Source: Penium margaritaceum (Eukaryota > Streptophyta > Zygnematophyceae > Desmidiales > Peniaceae). From it: a stretch of DNA of 50,831 nucleotides. Made by a program: the position numbers and the translations under genes. Below, in pieces: positions 21,245 to 31,640 of the stretch. The notes beneath the pieces are model-generated. The model made no database searches. It saw nothing but the letters and a program-made list of their open reading frames with translations, and was not told the origin of the DNA. Location: contig SZWC01006776.1 of assembly GCA_023375785.1 (NCBI GenBank), positions 37,418-88,248 on the forward strand, in the 5' to 3' direction. Within the stretch, counting starts at the first letter, position 1. The number at the start of each line of letters is the position of its first letter.

Positions 21245-21958
21245 TCAACAACAGAGGCACAAAGTACGATGGCGCATGTCAAGAGCAGTCACTGTGGTAG
21301 AGTCAGCAGAGTTCTCAACAGTGAGACCCATCCTGGTGCATGCATGAACAGAGAGCAGGCTGAGCTCAAGAGCAGGGACAAAGAGCACATCAGAAATGTA
21401 CAAGGGGCCAGCTGGACCATCAAACCGCAAAACTCTAACTCCCTGTACAGGCAACGACTGACCAGATTCTGTGCGAACAGACCGAACGGGCGCAACGGGA
21501 CCAAGCACAACGAAGTCACCACGACGACAGGTCATGTGATGGATGGCCCCAGAGTCAATCATCCAGGTGCCACCCGGCTCACGACCAGTCGTCGACACTG
21601 AGCAACGTGCCACAGAACACTCTGCCTCTGCTGGACGCTCAGCAGAGGACTCAGGATAACAACGAACAACACAGATCTGTGACTCGTCAAGCCAGTCGGT
21701 ACTGTCACGTCCATCCTCATAGCAAGCCAACATAGCTCCACCACAAGCATCATCCACGAGCAACAGACGTAGCAAGACAAGCTGTGTCGGGACCACTCGG
21801 CTGTGACAACATACTCGCACCTCCCTGAGTACGAAGCGCCAGTAGGTGACAAAGCTCCGCGATTGTGCGATCCCGAGGGTCCACATCACCGCGGCCGCCT
21901 GATGAAACGGATGCGTCTGCTGCACTCGTGGTCGCGACGTGCCCAGTCCGTGTGTCAC
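21245..21958 (-). pseudogene. Aspartic protease region of C1
   Basis: The reading WMIDSGAIHHMT is the copia protease active site (D-S-G), followed by the typical beta-rich block LYISDVLFVPALELSLLSV. It is in a different frame from both Gag and integrase, so two shifts separate the domains. The frame ends TGA at 21245-21247, just short of integrase. Confidence 0.8.
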
Positions 21959-23424
21959 TCGAAGAAATCCGCCGCCTGAAGGCTACGCATGATCCGAGTC
22001 CAGTCAAGGGGTTGCTCACACTCCGTGTAGCGGTGAGCGCCTCCATAGTTGTAGCAGTGGACAGAACGTCCACTGCCACTACTCACTGGCTGCTACTGCC
22101 GCTACTGCTTTCCCTTCCCACGTCGCTTCTTCCCCTTCTTCCCCTGTGCGGCCACTACAACGTCCTGAGTGTGGCCGCTCGGGGTAGAGGAGGAGGAGGA
22201 GGAAGCGGTGGAGGTGGGACTGGTGAGCAGGGACAGAGGCGTAGGAGGGGTCGCAGTCACTACTACAACAAGTGCACTCCGTTGATGGGCGATGGCAGCC
22301 TCATGAGCCGATGTGGCCTGGATGAAGTAGCGATGGGCCCAAGGAAGCAGCTGTAGTGACTCTGACAACTCAGAGAGAGCCACAAGATCAAAGCCCGTAA
22401 AGAGCTTCACATGGTCCAAATGCGCCCCCATCATGATGGTGTTGAGTGCCCACAACTGCATCCCGCCACCGGTCCCAAGGGGCGTGTAAAGGCGCATTGC
22501 GCGCCTCCAGTAGTCAGCTGCAAGCTCCGTGGGACCCTGACAGAGGGAGTGAAACTCACGTAGTCGGGCCGCCCTCGTGGCATGGGTCTCCGCAACAAGA
22601 AGTGTCAGGGCCAGCTCCCAGCCTTGATGTGCATCTGCTCCAATCTCGATCCCGGTCTCATTGAGAAAGGGTCGGAATTCAACCATAGTCTCCCGCAACA
22701 TGGCGTAGAGGAGACCCCGCATCGCTATCCCTGCTTTCTGGAACTGGTGAGCGTCGCGGATCTGGTACTGGCTGTGGTAGTAGGGCCAGACACCCTCAGA
22801 ATCGGCCCACACCTGAAACAAGGTCTCCCAGCAATCGAAGCCCTCGTCACTATCGTAACGGGGTGGAGGTGTCTCAAAGTCCTTCGGTCGCTGCTCCATG
22901 GGGAGGGTGACCTCACGCTTGGGAGATGGTGGACGAGGTATGGGGAGCCCACCAGTGAGAGAAATGCCACCAAAGGTGAACGCTGCTGAATGACGTGGCT
23001 GATCCTGACGGCGAGAAGGTGGCGGAGTGGGAGGCTCTGATCCCAAACGTAACTCACGGATGTGCTCCTCAAGCACACGAATCTCGTACTCGTGTGAGTC
23101 ATCCTCAATCTCCTCCTCATCCCAGGTGTCCACCTGTGATGAGTGATGCTGAGGCCGCAGCGTTGTGTAGGTTGTAGACTGCTAAGTAGATGGTGCAGCT
23201 TCTGTAGATCTTCTAGGTGGCTATTGTGAAGCCATCAAACGACCTTGCAGTAACTCCGTGATCTCCTGTAACGCGTCGAACTGCCTCTGCTGCTGCCGAC
23301 GCATCTCGTCCTACGACCGACGAAGCTCGTCAATCATGCGGGACTGCGACCGCAGACTCACAACGCCCGAAGAGGAGGAAGAGGGGTCAACGAGTCCTTC
23401 GTCCTTGTCACAGACCGGCGCCAT
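21955..23424 (-). pseudogene. Gag of C1 with five in-frame TAG codons
   Basis: Starts at an ATG (23424, reading MAPVCDKDEGLV) and stays in one frame for 489 codons to a TGA at 21955-21957. It is interrupted only by TAG at 23311, 23221, 23182, 22102 and 22093, all beside Gln or in Gln/Ser-rich text. It contains a coiled segment rich in R, Q and E, then the Gag core (FDCWETLFQVWADSEG, then REFHSLCQGPTELAADYWRR). A zinc knuckle at about 22019-22057 has its second Cys changed to Tyr (CYNY in place of CYNC). Gag packages the element RNA. Confidence 0.8.
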
Positions 23425-24310
23425 CGCAATGCTTAGTATGGGGACAAACGTCAAAAGTACTCCAAACAAGAAACTGATAGCGTTTCTCGAGGAGTTGAAA
23501 CGTCTAGAAAAATTGACGTGTTGACCCCAAAAACTACTGACGTCAGTTGAACCTATGATGACGTCAGCGTATTTTCCGCCAGCGATTTTTTCATTGTTTT
23601 TTTTTGGAGGTCACGCGAACCCCGCGTGACTGGTGGGGGTGACCTCGTCACCCCCTGCGTGCGGTTGCACAGGAGCTACGCAGGCCTACGCAGTGCCACG
23701 TAGGCCTGCGTAGTGCCACGCAGGCCTGCGTAGTGTTGCGCAGTTTCTGCGCAGCTTCACAGCACTGCTATGCAGTAGCAGTGCTGCGCAAACTCGCCAC
23801 TGCTGCTGCGGCGGATCTGCTGCTCCGCTTTTGTAGCCGCTGCCACTGCTGCAATGCTGTTGCTACTGTTGCTGCTGTCACTGCAGCAGCTGCAATGCTG
23901 CTGCTGCGCTGCTCGTGCTGCTGCGCTGCTCGTGCTGCTGCGCTGCTGGTGCTGCTCGAGGCTGCTAATGTCGTCGCAGGTGCAAGCTTGTGCCGCCGCT
24001 GCGCACTGCCACTGCTCGCAGCCGCCACCGCAAGCTGCTGCTGCGAGCTGCTACTCCTTATTTTTTGTGTACAGGCTGGCAACCAGACACGGCTGCTAGT
24101 GCCATCCGGTGCTGCTGTTGTTGGCCGCCGTGGCTGCTGGATCTCGTCACTGTCGCAGCTCCACTTGCTACGGTGGTGGCGATTGCGTGGTGACGTCGCT
24201 GTTGCTAACGTCGGCTGCGACGGCTCCCAGGATGTGGCGGCGGCAGTGACTCTCAGTGTTGTTGCCTGTGCTGCGTCTCTGCGGTGTAGCTCAGCGAGAG
24301 AGCAGTCGCT
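23425..24310 (-). other. Untranslated leader of C1, CAG-rich toward the primer site
   Basis: From 23730 to 24310 the sense strand is dominated by CAG/GCA-type triplets, like the E0 leader. Between 23640 and 23760 there are short tandem copies of a CGCAGGCCTACG-like motif. No conserved domain is recognised. Confidence 0.55.
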
Positions 24311-24322
24311 ACTCTGATACCA
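24311..24322 (-). other. Primer-binding site of C1 (initiator tRNA-Met)
   Basis: The minus strand reads TGGTATCAGAGT, directly abutting the 5' LTR. The last base differs from the E0 and C2 sites. Confidence 0.9.
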
Positions 24323-24970
24323 TGAGAAATTTCTAGGAAGCTTCCTACCCTTGCTGGTGTTGATGTGGTGACACTGTCCAGTCAGCTAGCACACTAGCAA
24401 GCAAGCAGGTGCAAGAAACAGCAAGGATCAGGCTAGGGAGACGCTCAAAGTCTCATAAGCTCCAATAGCTTAGTAATGCAGAGAGAGATGACAACTAACA
24501 AGCACACAGCATAAATACCTGCAGTGGCACACGGCGGGTGACGCACGCGGCAGTGTCAGTTTTGTCCTAAAACTAGCTCAAAATTACTGTTTTGGCCGCA
24601 ACTCTGCTCACAGGCATCCAAACGCAACACCATCTGAACCTAGAGATGCAAAATCTTGAGCCGGACGCTACGACTGGTCACACGCACAAGTCCGGCATCG
24701 ATCGGTGGAAGGACAATGCAAAACATGCAAATCAGGCTCGAGAGCCAGTCCACCGAAAAAAACTCTAGCGTCTACAGAATAACTACAGAACACCCCAGCA
24801 AGCACCCGGGACGTTGTGGCAGCCGTCTGGTAGCTGCTGGTGGATGGATCCACCAACCGTCAGTGCTCCGGCGCCAGCTGGGCCCGCATGAGGGATCTGC
24901 ACGAGCATGGACACGGCCGAGTGGTCACAGTAAGGTGTACAAATGGGCGGAAATAATTCACATCACAACA
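24323..24970 (-). repeat. 5' LTR of C1
   Basis: 648 bases, TG to CA, matching 17522-18168. It would hold the promoter for minus-strand transcription; a TATTTATG (minus, about 24509-24516) is the best TATA-like match I see. Confidence 0.9.
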
Positions 24971-25096
24971 GAGGGAGGTGCAGAGGCTAGCACCAACACT
25001 AGCCTTGATGAGAATGCTGCCCTTGGCAGTGGCAATGCCCTCGCTCGTACATATGGCACAGAATACTACGGAAAAAGCAGCTACGCGTGGTCGTGA
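24971..25096 (+). pseudogene. hAT transposase pseudogene, C-terminal tail
   Basis: Begins with the right copy of GAGGG. If C1 and one GAGGG are removed in thought, the frame upstream (TTQADEG) runs straight into EGGAEASTNTSLDENAALG and ends at a TGA after KSSYAWS. Frame continuity across the insertion shows that this short piece is the hAT C-terminus. Confidence 0.75.
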
Positions 25097-25560
25097 TCGG
25101 AAGTAGACAATGTGCTGTTTCTATTTGCACCAATAACCATTCTTCTTTTTGGCCAAGTCATTGCTCATTACGTGTGGAAGAGTTCATGATGACAGAAAAA
25201 AGCTCCGGATAATCTTAAAGACACCATTGTTACAATAACGGTGAATGAAAAACTGTTACAATAAATGTGAATTTCAGAACTCAAAGCCTGCAATAATGCT
25301 GTGTGTATTCTCTCATGCATAAAAATAGTGGACACTATGTTCACAAATTGTGAATTCTGTAGTCAGGTTTTGTTATAGCAGTTTGTGAGCTAACGTGCGT
25401 AATACCTTTCATCCACCATGGAAATGTGTTGGTGTACAACACTGGTTAAATGTTGGAGTCTGTAGCATGGGACCAGTCATTTACACATTAGTTGTAGTAC
25501 ACCCACCTCAATTTCCTGAAAATGGACTACATTGATGTTCGTTGTGAAAATCCATGTAGC
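25097..25560. other. No recognised gene
   Basis: AT-rich sequence downstream of the hAT stop codon. If hAT terminal inverted repeats exist, one should lie here and the other before 14800, but I could not match a pair by eye. Confidence 0.5.
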
Positions 25561-25579
25561 GATATTGGAACAGACACAT

Positions 25580-26310
25580 CTACATCTGTACATCAATGTA
25601 CAGAGGAAAACATTGGAACAGACACATATACATCTGTACATGTGCATCATCTTCAGTACAAGCTGCATCAACTAAAACAGCTACACCAGCCATACCAGTT
25701 GCACCCTTGATTTCAGCATCAACAAGAGCACTATCTTCATCTATATCTATGCATTTTGCATCATCTTTAGTACTAGCTGCATCAGCTTCACTAAATGCAC
25801 CAGCTACCCCAACCACATCATCTTTTGCATTGGCAGCAACATCATAATCTATAACATCTACAACCTTAGCAACTTTGACAGAATCTCCATCATATCTTGT
25901 ATCTACATCCACACCTTTAGTGTAATTTTTAACACCTACTGCATCAGCTGCCACTCGTCCACGAGCAACACTAGCTGCCGCATCTGCATCATCGTCTGCA
26001 TGGGCACCATCAGCATCATCTTTACCATCCACAACTTTAACAGCATCGGCGGCATCTCCGTCGTCTATTGTGGCTACATCTCCAGCCTCAATATCATCTA
26101 CAGAATCAATCACACCAGATGCCTTAGATGCATTAGCTTCACTAACTCTCCATCATCTTGTCCATTGGTAGCTTTAGCTTCATCTACATTATCATCCTCA
26201 TTAGTTGGATCTGCATCATTGTCTATGTTGCCTGCACTAGCTGTACCATCTTCTCCCTTGGTATCAACATCACTAGCAGCATCATCTTCCTCTATAGTAA
26301 AAGAGATTAT
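25580..26310 (-). CDS. Asp/Ala-rich low-complexity protein segment, hypothetical
   Basis: The minus strand gives a long stretch rich in Asp, Ala, Val and Thr (for example DDGDAADAVKVVDGKDDAD and KDDVVGVAGAFSEADAAS). A further acidic part upstream (ITIEEDDAASDVDTKGEDG) is joined by a one-base shift near 26150. Codon use is GAT-heavy and the DNA is locally repetitive (ATC/TGC on plus). A stop precedes the first part at about 26330, where an AG could be a splice acceptor. It could be an exon of an acidic host protein or only repeat-derived sequence. Confidence 0.3.
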
Positions 26311-26395
26311 AGGAGGAATCTTGGAATTTTCCTACCTATGGTAGTGACGACACAACCCGTTCACCTAATCGATTAAGCAATGTCTAGTCATATGT

Positions 26396-26828
26396 GAGAG
26401 GGATATCGTGCAGAAGGGGATGAGATAGATTCTCTTCTCAGCGAGCGGCAGATTTTTGTCACTGCTATCCAAGAGATATTGTCTAGTGATACTCCGGCAC
26501 CACATGATGTACTGGATCACCTCTTCACCAAGTCATGCAGAGGACTGACGAAATTGTGTGAGTTGTGAGATATAGATGAGTGGTTGTGTGCACGTCAAGA
26601 TACGTTGGCCAAGCAACTCATTGCATGCTCTAGTGGACACAACCCAAACGGATTTGAGTTGAGATCCATCGCAACCTTAGAAAGTGCCTCACCAGATAAG
26701 TATACTAAGGTGCAAGTGTTGAAGATAGTCCGAATAGCTCTGAGACGTCCTTCAGCTCACGTCCATCCTTCTCCTCCACACCCGGGCTATCCCTCTCTTG
26801 TTTTGAGCCCCACACTTCTCCCACCTTA
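26396..26828 (+). CDS. Possible exon of an unidentified gene
   Basis: Open reading with balanced composition (DEIDSLLSERQIFVTAIQEI, then PHDVLDHLFTKSCRGL). It is interrupted by one TGA near 26568 and continues to a Pro-rich end (VHPSPPHPGYPSLVLSP). No domain is recognised. A remnant of a mobile element is equally possible. Confidence 0.25.
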
Positions 26829-26940
26829 GAGCTTGACATGCCTACATTTTTTCTAGTTGAACATTGGGCCCAGGCAAACCTATGACGAGGCTACGCATCA
26901 CGAGATACCGCACCTACAGTCACTCAGAGTTGAGCAACAG

Positions 26941-27449
26941 AGATGGGGGTGGAGGTGGTCCATCGAGTTGTAGACTCCTTGTACACTGCATATGGAGAGG
27001 TATTGGTGATCCTTGAGGATTTCAAGTTTGAGCTTCACATACTCACTGAGGAGGATCATGCTGAGATGCACGATTGCAGTTCTCTTCTTGAGGATGAGAT
27101 AGATACAACGCAAAAGTAAGTGTGTACATTTGAGTGTTCAGTTGATATAGGGGTTTCAATGGTAAGCTGCACGTGCACGTATATAGCTCCATACATATTC
27201 TCTTGCCAAGGATCATCGGGCACCATCTTGTCTTCTTGTTCAGCTCCTGAGTCAGATGAGGGTGATTCACCGGTGTACATTAGCTGGGACCTTTTGAAAC
27301 TACTAGATGTGGGAGATTTAGCCTCACCTCCCTCTTCCAGTCATGAATGTTTGGCAGCATTTTATCTACTCTCAAACCCTTTGAGTGCGACGAGGGTGAC
27401 ACCAACAACCCTGCTGGGAAATCTCGTAGTCTTTAGGTGCTTGAGGTGA
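26941..27449 (+). CDS. Possible two-exon segment with intron borders
   Basis: The frame MGVEVVHRVVDSLYTAYGEV through LLEDEIDTTQK ends at AAAA followed by GTAAGTGTG, a good splice donor at 27116. About 95 bases on, a CT-rich CTCTTGCCAAG (ends about 27211) could be the acceptor, followed by an open stretch (SSGTILSSCSAPESDEGDSP) to a TGA near 27449. The product is unknown. Splice signals are seen by eye only. Confidence 0.25.
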
Positions 27450-27632
27450 GATTTGCCTACTTTTCTGTGCATACTCCACAGCTGGTGAGTGACAGGCATT
27501 AGACAGTGCATGATTGAGTCGTGTACATGGTAGCCAGCGTAGCCTCATCTTCCCTTCTCATGTGAAGTCCTCACATCTTTAGCTTCTATCAGTTGTAGCC
27601 ATTGCTTGGCTGTCCTTCCCATACTCATTTCA

Positions 27633-28530
27633 GTCGAGGGGAGGATGTGCTGATCTATGCAAGCGACAGGTACGTGGCCATCTTCATGTAGTGAAAAATG
27701 ATTCATTTGGTGCAATAGTGTTGAGTTCCTTGCTCCTACAATCCTCTCATCGAGGGAGAGGGTGTGCATATTCTTACATACTACGCTGTTGATGGCTCTT
27801 ACAGCCCCGGGGAAGAATTGGCGTATGGGTTTTGAGCTGTTTGAATGTAGGGTTTTGCATTGACGGCTCCTCAATTTGCCCGGATGATACTTCAATAGCT
27901 GCATTGCTTCCTTTCTCACATGCTTTGTGCATACTTGCCATGTAATTCACCTATGAATGACTGAAAGAATTTTTCAATGATTGAGTCTCGGGCACTCGGT
28001 TGTCTGTGCCACTGCCTCGGAAGGCCCCTCCCCAGGCAGCCTCAGAACCTCGGAAGCAATGATTGATTGAGTCTTCACCAACTTTTGGTCTTTCATGTGC
28101 AATTTGCGTAAGGTCGAAACCAGGATACCTGGTGACATGTTTTGACGTCATAGCAGGCCTATCTTGCCTAGGTGTGGTTTATTGTTGGTGCTTACATTCT
28201 ACATTAGAGTCTAGACATCTTCCGGACACATTTTTCATTTTCTTGATGGTCGAGATCTGGGCACTCAGTGACCTATTCCGGTGCATGGGGAGACCCATCT
28301 CGTTTGGTTTTAGGTTCAGTGGGGTGCGTACTTCCCATGTGTGCACGTTGGTGTGGCGGTGATGACATGGCCCGGCGAGCTTGCCGCAAGTCTAGAGTAC
28401 AAAAGCCTACTATATGGCTCATTCTACTCTCTCCCTTATTTTTTAGTGCACGTGTTTGGAACATAGCCCAAGCTTGGACCTACCATTGTGTCACTTGCAA
28501 CAAGAGCTCATATCTTATCTAGCATGGGCC
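27633..28530 (+). repeat. Candidate diverged LTR related to the E0 LTR, plus orientation
   Basis: A polypurine-like GTCGAGGGGAGGATGTG (27633-27649) is followed by reverse-orientation copies of the E0 U3 module. The best runs from TTTTCTTGATGGTCGAG to GGGGAGACCC (28235-28293), with weaker ones near 27985 and 28105. After that comes a stretch with GGCTCATT and a TC/T-rich block (28405-28450) that resembles the E0 region next to its TATA box. Ends and target duplication are unresolved. Confidence 0.4.
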
Positions 28531-29570
28531 CGCATACCATAGAACAAATTCAATGTGACCATATGGTGTTATCGAGTTACTACAGATGCTAGTGTAACAG
28601 CGACATGAAAATCATTCGAGCAATGATCCCCTTCTAGCATTAGATCATTCAGGTTTTTTCAAACTTCCGTCACCTCCTAGGCTTCCTGATAGCGGGGCTT
28701 GGGAGCTTAAAGCTCTTTGACCATGAAAAATGAGCCACATTCGTAGGTCAAAGCACGTTTCACTCCATGTGATGTCTGGAAAGTAATGTGCTTGACTTTG
28801 ATATATTATCTATTATTCTGAGTCGGTTTTCACATCATAACAAACTGCCCTAATTGAGCTTCATGAAACCGTATTGATGGGGAATTCACACTTCTTTCCC
28901 GAGAAAATACGACCTTTGACTATTTCTTCCTTGAGTCTAAGATAACATGCCCTTAGCGATCGTTTTGAATTTTTACCACAACCCCTCCCCGGGCGTAACC
29001 TCAAAACAGATTTAGGTTAAATTTGGACCATTTTCATCTCTCAATCCTAATTTTGTGTTTTCCCTCTAGGCGGGGTTACCATGTGCCCCTTGTTTTGGAG
29101 AATAGGCCTGATTCCTCCTACCTCGGAACAATAGGCCTCCTTTATCCCTACCGTAGAACAATAAACCTGATTCGCCGCTTGCCTCGCAACAATGAGCCTG
29201 ATTTGCCCCTTCTGCATGGACGCGAGTTTTCAGTCATAGAAAATGAATGATATGCCCCTTTTGTTTTCAAAAGACAGCATGTTATCGTCACATGGATGTA
29301 ACGTCGACATGCTGATGTCACTGTTTTTGGCCAAGAAATCACAAAATCATTTACAGACAGGTTTGTGATTTTTCAAAAGTGGTTTGCCGGAAGTTTGCAT
29401 GGGGGGTACAAAACTCCCCATGCATTGAAAGGGATCCTCCTAGGCCCCACTGCTGCGGGGTCCAGCAGTTGCCCATGTAAAACTGAACCCGAAATACCCT
29501 AAATACCCTGTGAGTAATTAGTGGGTGGATTTGAATGGAAAACATGAGTAAATAAAAAAAGGAACAAACG
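28531..29570. other. Unassigned DNA with a ~30-bp minisatellite
   Basis: No gene recognised. At 29098-29216 about four imperfect units of roughly 30 bases share the core GGAACAATAGGCCTG. G1 starts immediately after 29575. Confidence 0.5.
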
Positions 29571-29575
29571 GGGAA
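29571..29575 (-). repeat. Probable target duplication of G1 (imperfect)
   Basis: GGGAA here and AGGAA at 47594-47598 match at four of five bases. For an old element one substitution is plausible. Confidence 0.5.
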
Positions 29576-30269
29576 TGTAACGTGTCAAGTCTCCAGCTCC
29601 TGCTCTGAAGTCATCGTTGGAGTTTGCATAATCGTGTTCTCAGTCCGCGTCAGGGGTTCACCCCCTTCGCAAAACTGAGGGGCAGTCGTCATCAACGACC
29701 CAGAGCAGGGAGACTCAAATATTTTGAGTCTCCGGAGGCCCATTTCCGTTTTTAGCCCTAACCCTGGTTTTGAGACCCAAACCGGGGGTTTTTACCTCAA
29801 AATCGTGTGTTCGTACGAGTTATTTTGTTATTTTATGTCGAAGTTTTTCGCAAACGAACATCAATTTATGTTTTCCCCATCTGGTGCGAAATCTTCACGT
29901 GCGAGGCACGCTAACGTTTACTCGCCAGTTTCTCTCGCCTCTCGTCCCTCATCCCCCTCCCTCATCCTCACTCGCTTGCTTGCAAGGAGGGCGAGCAAGG
30001 GCAAGGACACAAGGCCATGAGGCCACGAGTCCTCGCCCTCAAGACCCTCGCGGACCCTCAGCCGCCGATCGGGCTGAGGCCGTGATCGAAGGCTAGTGGC
30101 TGGCCGGCCGGTGGCCGGCCGGTCGCTTGGCTAGCCGCCGGCCGACAGCGAGCTGTCCGGCGGCCAACAAAATGGTGGCCACCGGCCAGCTCTCGCTGAT
30201 GCGAGGGGTGGTGCTCCACCACCCCTCGCTCCAGCGAGGAGGGAGGGCCGAACCGGCCCTCCCGCTACA
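29576..30269 (-). repeat. 3' LTR of G1
   Basis: 694 bases bounded by TGTAAC and GCTACA. The last ~170 bases are GC-rich and strongly palindromic: CCGGCCGGTGGCCGG runs, a 12-bp stem at 30201-30229, and a second GGGAGGGCC/GGCCCTCCC stem right after it. Confidence 0.9.
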
Positions 30270-30288
30270 TTCCTCCCCACTTTTTATA
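30270..30288 (-). other. Polypurine tract of G1
   Basis: The minus strand reads AAAAAGTGGGGAGGAA against the LTR end. It is the standard plus-strand primer position for a minus-strand element. Confidence 0.75.
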
Positions 30289-30557
30289 AACCGTCTTGGT
30301 TCATGAACAACAAGTAGGATTGTCAGTTAGTGAGTCATCAACATTGTGAAAGAAAATTAATAATTTCAATCACCAGCTAAACATGAACACGTGCATGGTA
30401 CTTGGACCTAAGCCGCAACTTGTAGGTCAGCACGGCTAGCAGCCTCTCCCCTTTAGGCTGGAGCATCCGCGCAACAACCATATTGGGCGTTCCCAACCTC
30501 CTATGGTCGCTGTCCATGAATGCTGCCCTGTGGGAATGTTGTTCACTCTATCCACGT

Positions 30558-31202
30558 TTAGGTGGTACCTCCTGCCACACGTCGCTCTATGCGAGCTGCA
30601 AGCTTGCTCCAGTACTCGTTGACCACCCCTGTGGGCAACCAAGATTGGGGCTCACATGAATTATGTTCAGGTCCACAACCAGCCCAATGAACGAGGTACT
30701 CCCTAACAACGCACGACCGAAGAGTACACTCTCGGTGCTGGAGTAGGCGACGGACCTCGTATTGGCCGTCGGCAGCAAGGACTACTGGCGGTGGCTGAAT
30801 GGTTTCATCTGTCGTGTATGGAGCCAGAAGGCTCACATGAAACACGTCATGAATCTTCATACTCGGCGGAAGTAGCAATCGGTATGCCACTGGCCCGATG
30901 CGTGCCACAATGGGAAACGACCCAATCCACTTCGGTAGAAGTTTTCTTGCCCCTGGCGACTTCAGCCGAAGGTTTTTTGTGCTAAGCAGCACTTTGTCAC
31001 CGATGTCAAACGAGACCTCCCAGCAACCTTTGTCGACAAATGCCTTTTTTCGCTGCCGAGCTGCTTGAAGGTGAACCTTCGCCTCCTGTAACGAGGAGTC
31101 AATGCGCTCAACAGAAGCTTGAGCAAAAAGAACCTGCCCTTCTATACTCCCACTCTTCACCAATGAAGAGGGTACCACTGAATGCCGACCTCTGTTCAAC
31201 AC
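30558..31202 (-). CDS. Integrase C-terminus and chromodomain of G1
   Basis: A 214-codon open stretch. Residues ~84-99 (GARKLLPKWIGSFPIV) are the GPY/F module of gypsy integrase. Residues ~108-130 (LLLPPSMKIHDVFHVSLLAP) are the usual linker to the chromodomain. Residues ~147-200 (YEVRRLLQH, YLVHWAGCGPEH, NSCEPQSWL, VNEYW) form a chromodomain, which in chromoviruses directs insertion to heterochromatin marks. The conserved Trp of N-T-W-E-P reads Cys here, so histone binding may be weakened. Confidence 0.88.
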   Translation of the reverse strand: MLNRGRHSVVPSSLVKSGSIEGQVLFAQASVERIDSSLQEAKVHLQAARQRKKAFVDKGCWEVSFDIGDKVLLSTKNLRLKSPGARKLLPKWIGSFPIVARIGPVAYRLLLPPSMKIHDVFHVSLLAPYTTDETIQPPPVVLAADGQYEVRRLLQHRECTLRSCVVREYLVHWAGCGPEHNSCEPQSWLPTGVVNEYWSKLAARIERRVAGGTT

Positions 31203-31640
31203 AAATGATGTGAACTATGTGGAATCGTTCACTAAGTTGTTCACCGCAAACTCTGCCGGTGCTAGGAATTTGTCCCAATCATGCATGGCAGGGTCAAATT
31301 ACATGCGGAGCATGTGCTCCACAGTGCGATTCATGCGTTCTCCTTTTTCGTCAGTTTGAGGTTGAAATGCTGTCGACATCTGCGACTCACAACCGAAGTA
31401 CTCGTGCATCTTTTGTCAGAACTTACTAGCAAACTTTCGATCTCGATCGGAAATAATGCGCAACGACAAGCTGTGGTACTTTACAACATCCTCAAAGAAA
31501 AGACGAGCTATCTCCCCTACGTTCACGTCAGTGGTTGTAGGAATGAAGTGTATCATCTTTGTCAAAAGATCCACAACCACTAGTATTACATCATGACCAC
31601 GGGCCGTGTATGGAAGAATGGTAATGAAGTCCATGCTGAC
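31203..31640 (-). pseudogene. Integrase catalytic core of G1
   Basis: The reading MDFITILPYTARGHDVILVV continues with VVDLLTKMIHFIP (first Asp) and IISDRDRKFASKF (second Asp). A TGA follows where Trp is normal (SKF-W-Q), and then QPQTDEKGERMNRTVEHMLR, so the third acid is present. Two more stops follow (after MLRM, and after NDST). Confidence 0.8.

Larger units (their letters stand above)
17522..24970 (-). mobile_element. C1: complete-ended Ty1/copia retrotransposon, minus strand
   Basis: LTRs (17522-18168 and 24323-24970), target duplication GAGGG, initiator-Met primer site and polypurine tract are all present. The domain order on the minus strand is Gag, protease, integrase, Pro-rich linker, RT, RNase H, which defines Ty1/copia. 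Coding is dead: many in-frame stops, an RT deletion that removes the catalytic YVDD box, and a Glu-to-Gly change in the integrase triad. The LTRs differ at several percent of sites (about 11 in the first 92 bases, fewer later). C1 sits inside the hAT pseudogene. Confidence 0.92.

Noticed and set aside
22102-23133. Plus-strand frames opposite the C1 and E0 Gag regions
   Set aside because: Antisense shadows of the recognised minus-strand Gag frames, without domains.
14000-25560. Terminal inverted repeats of the hAT element
   Set aside because: No convincing 10-15-bp inverted pair with 8-bp duplication was found by eye; a computed search is needed.
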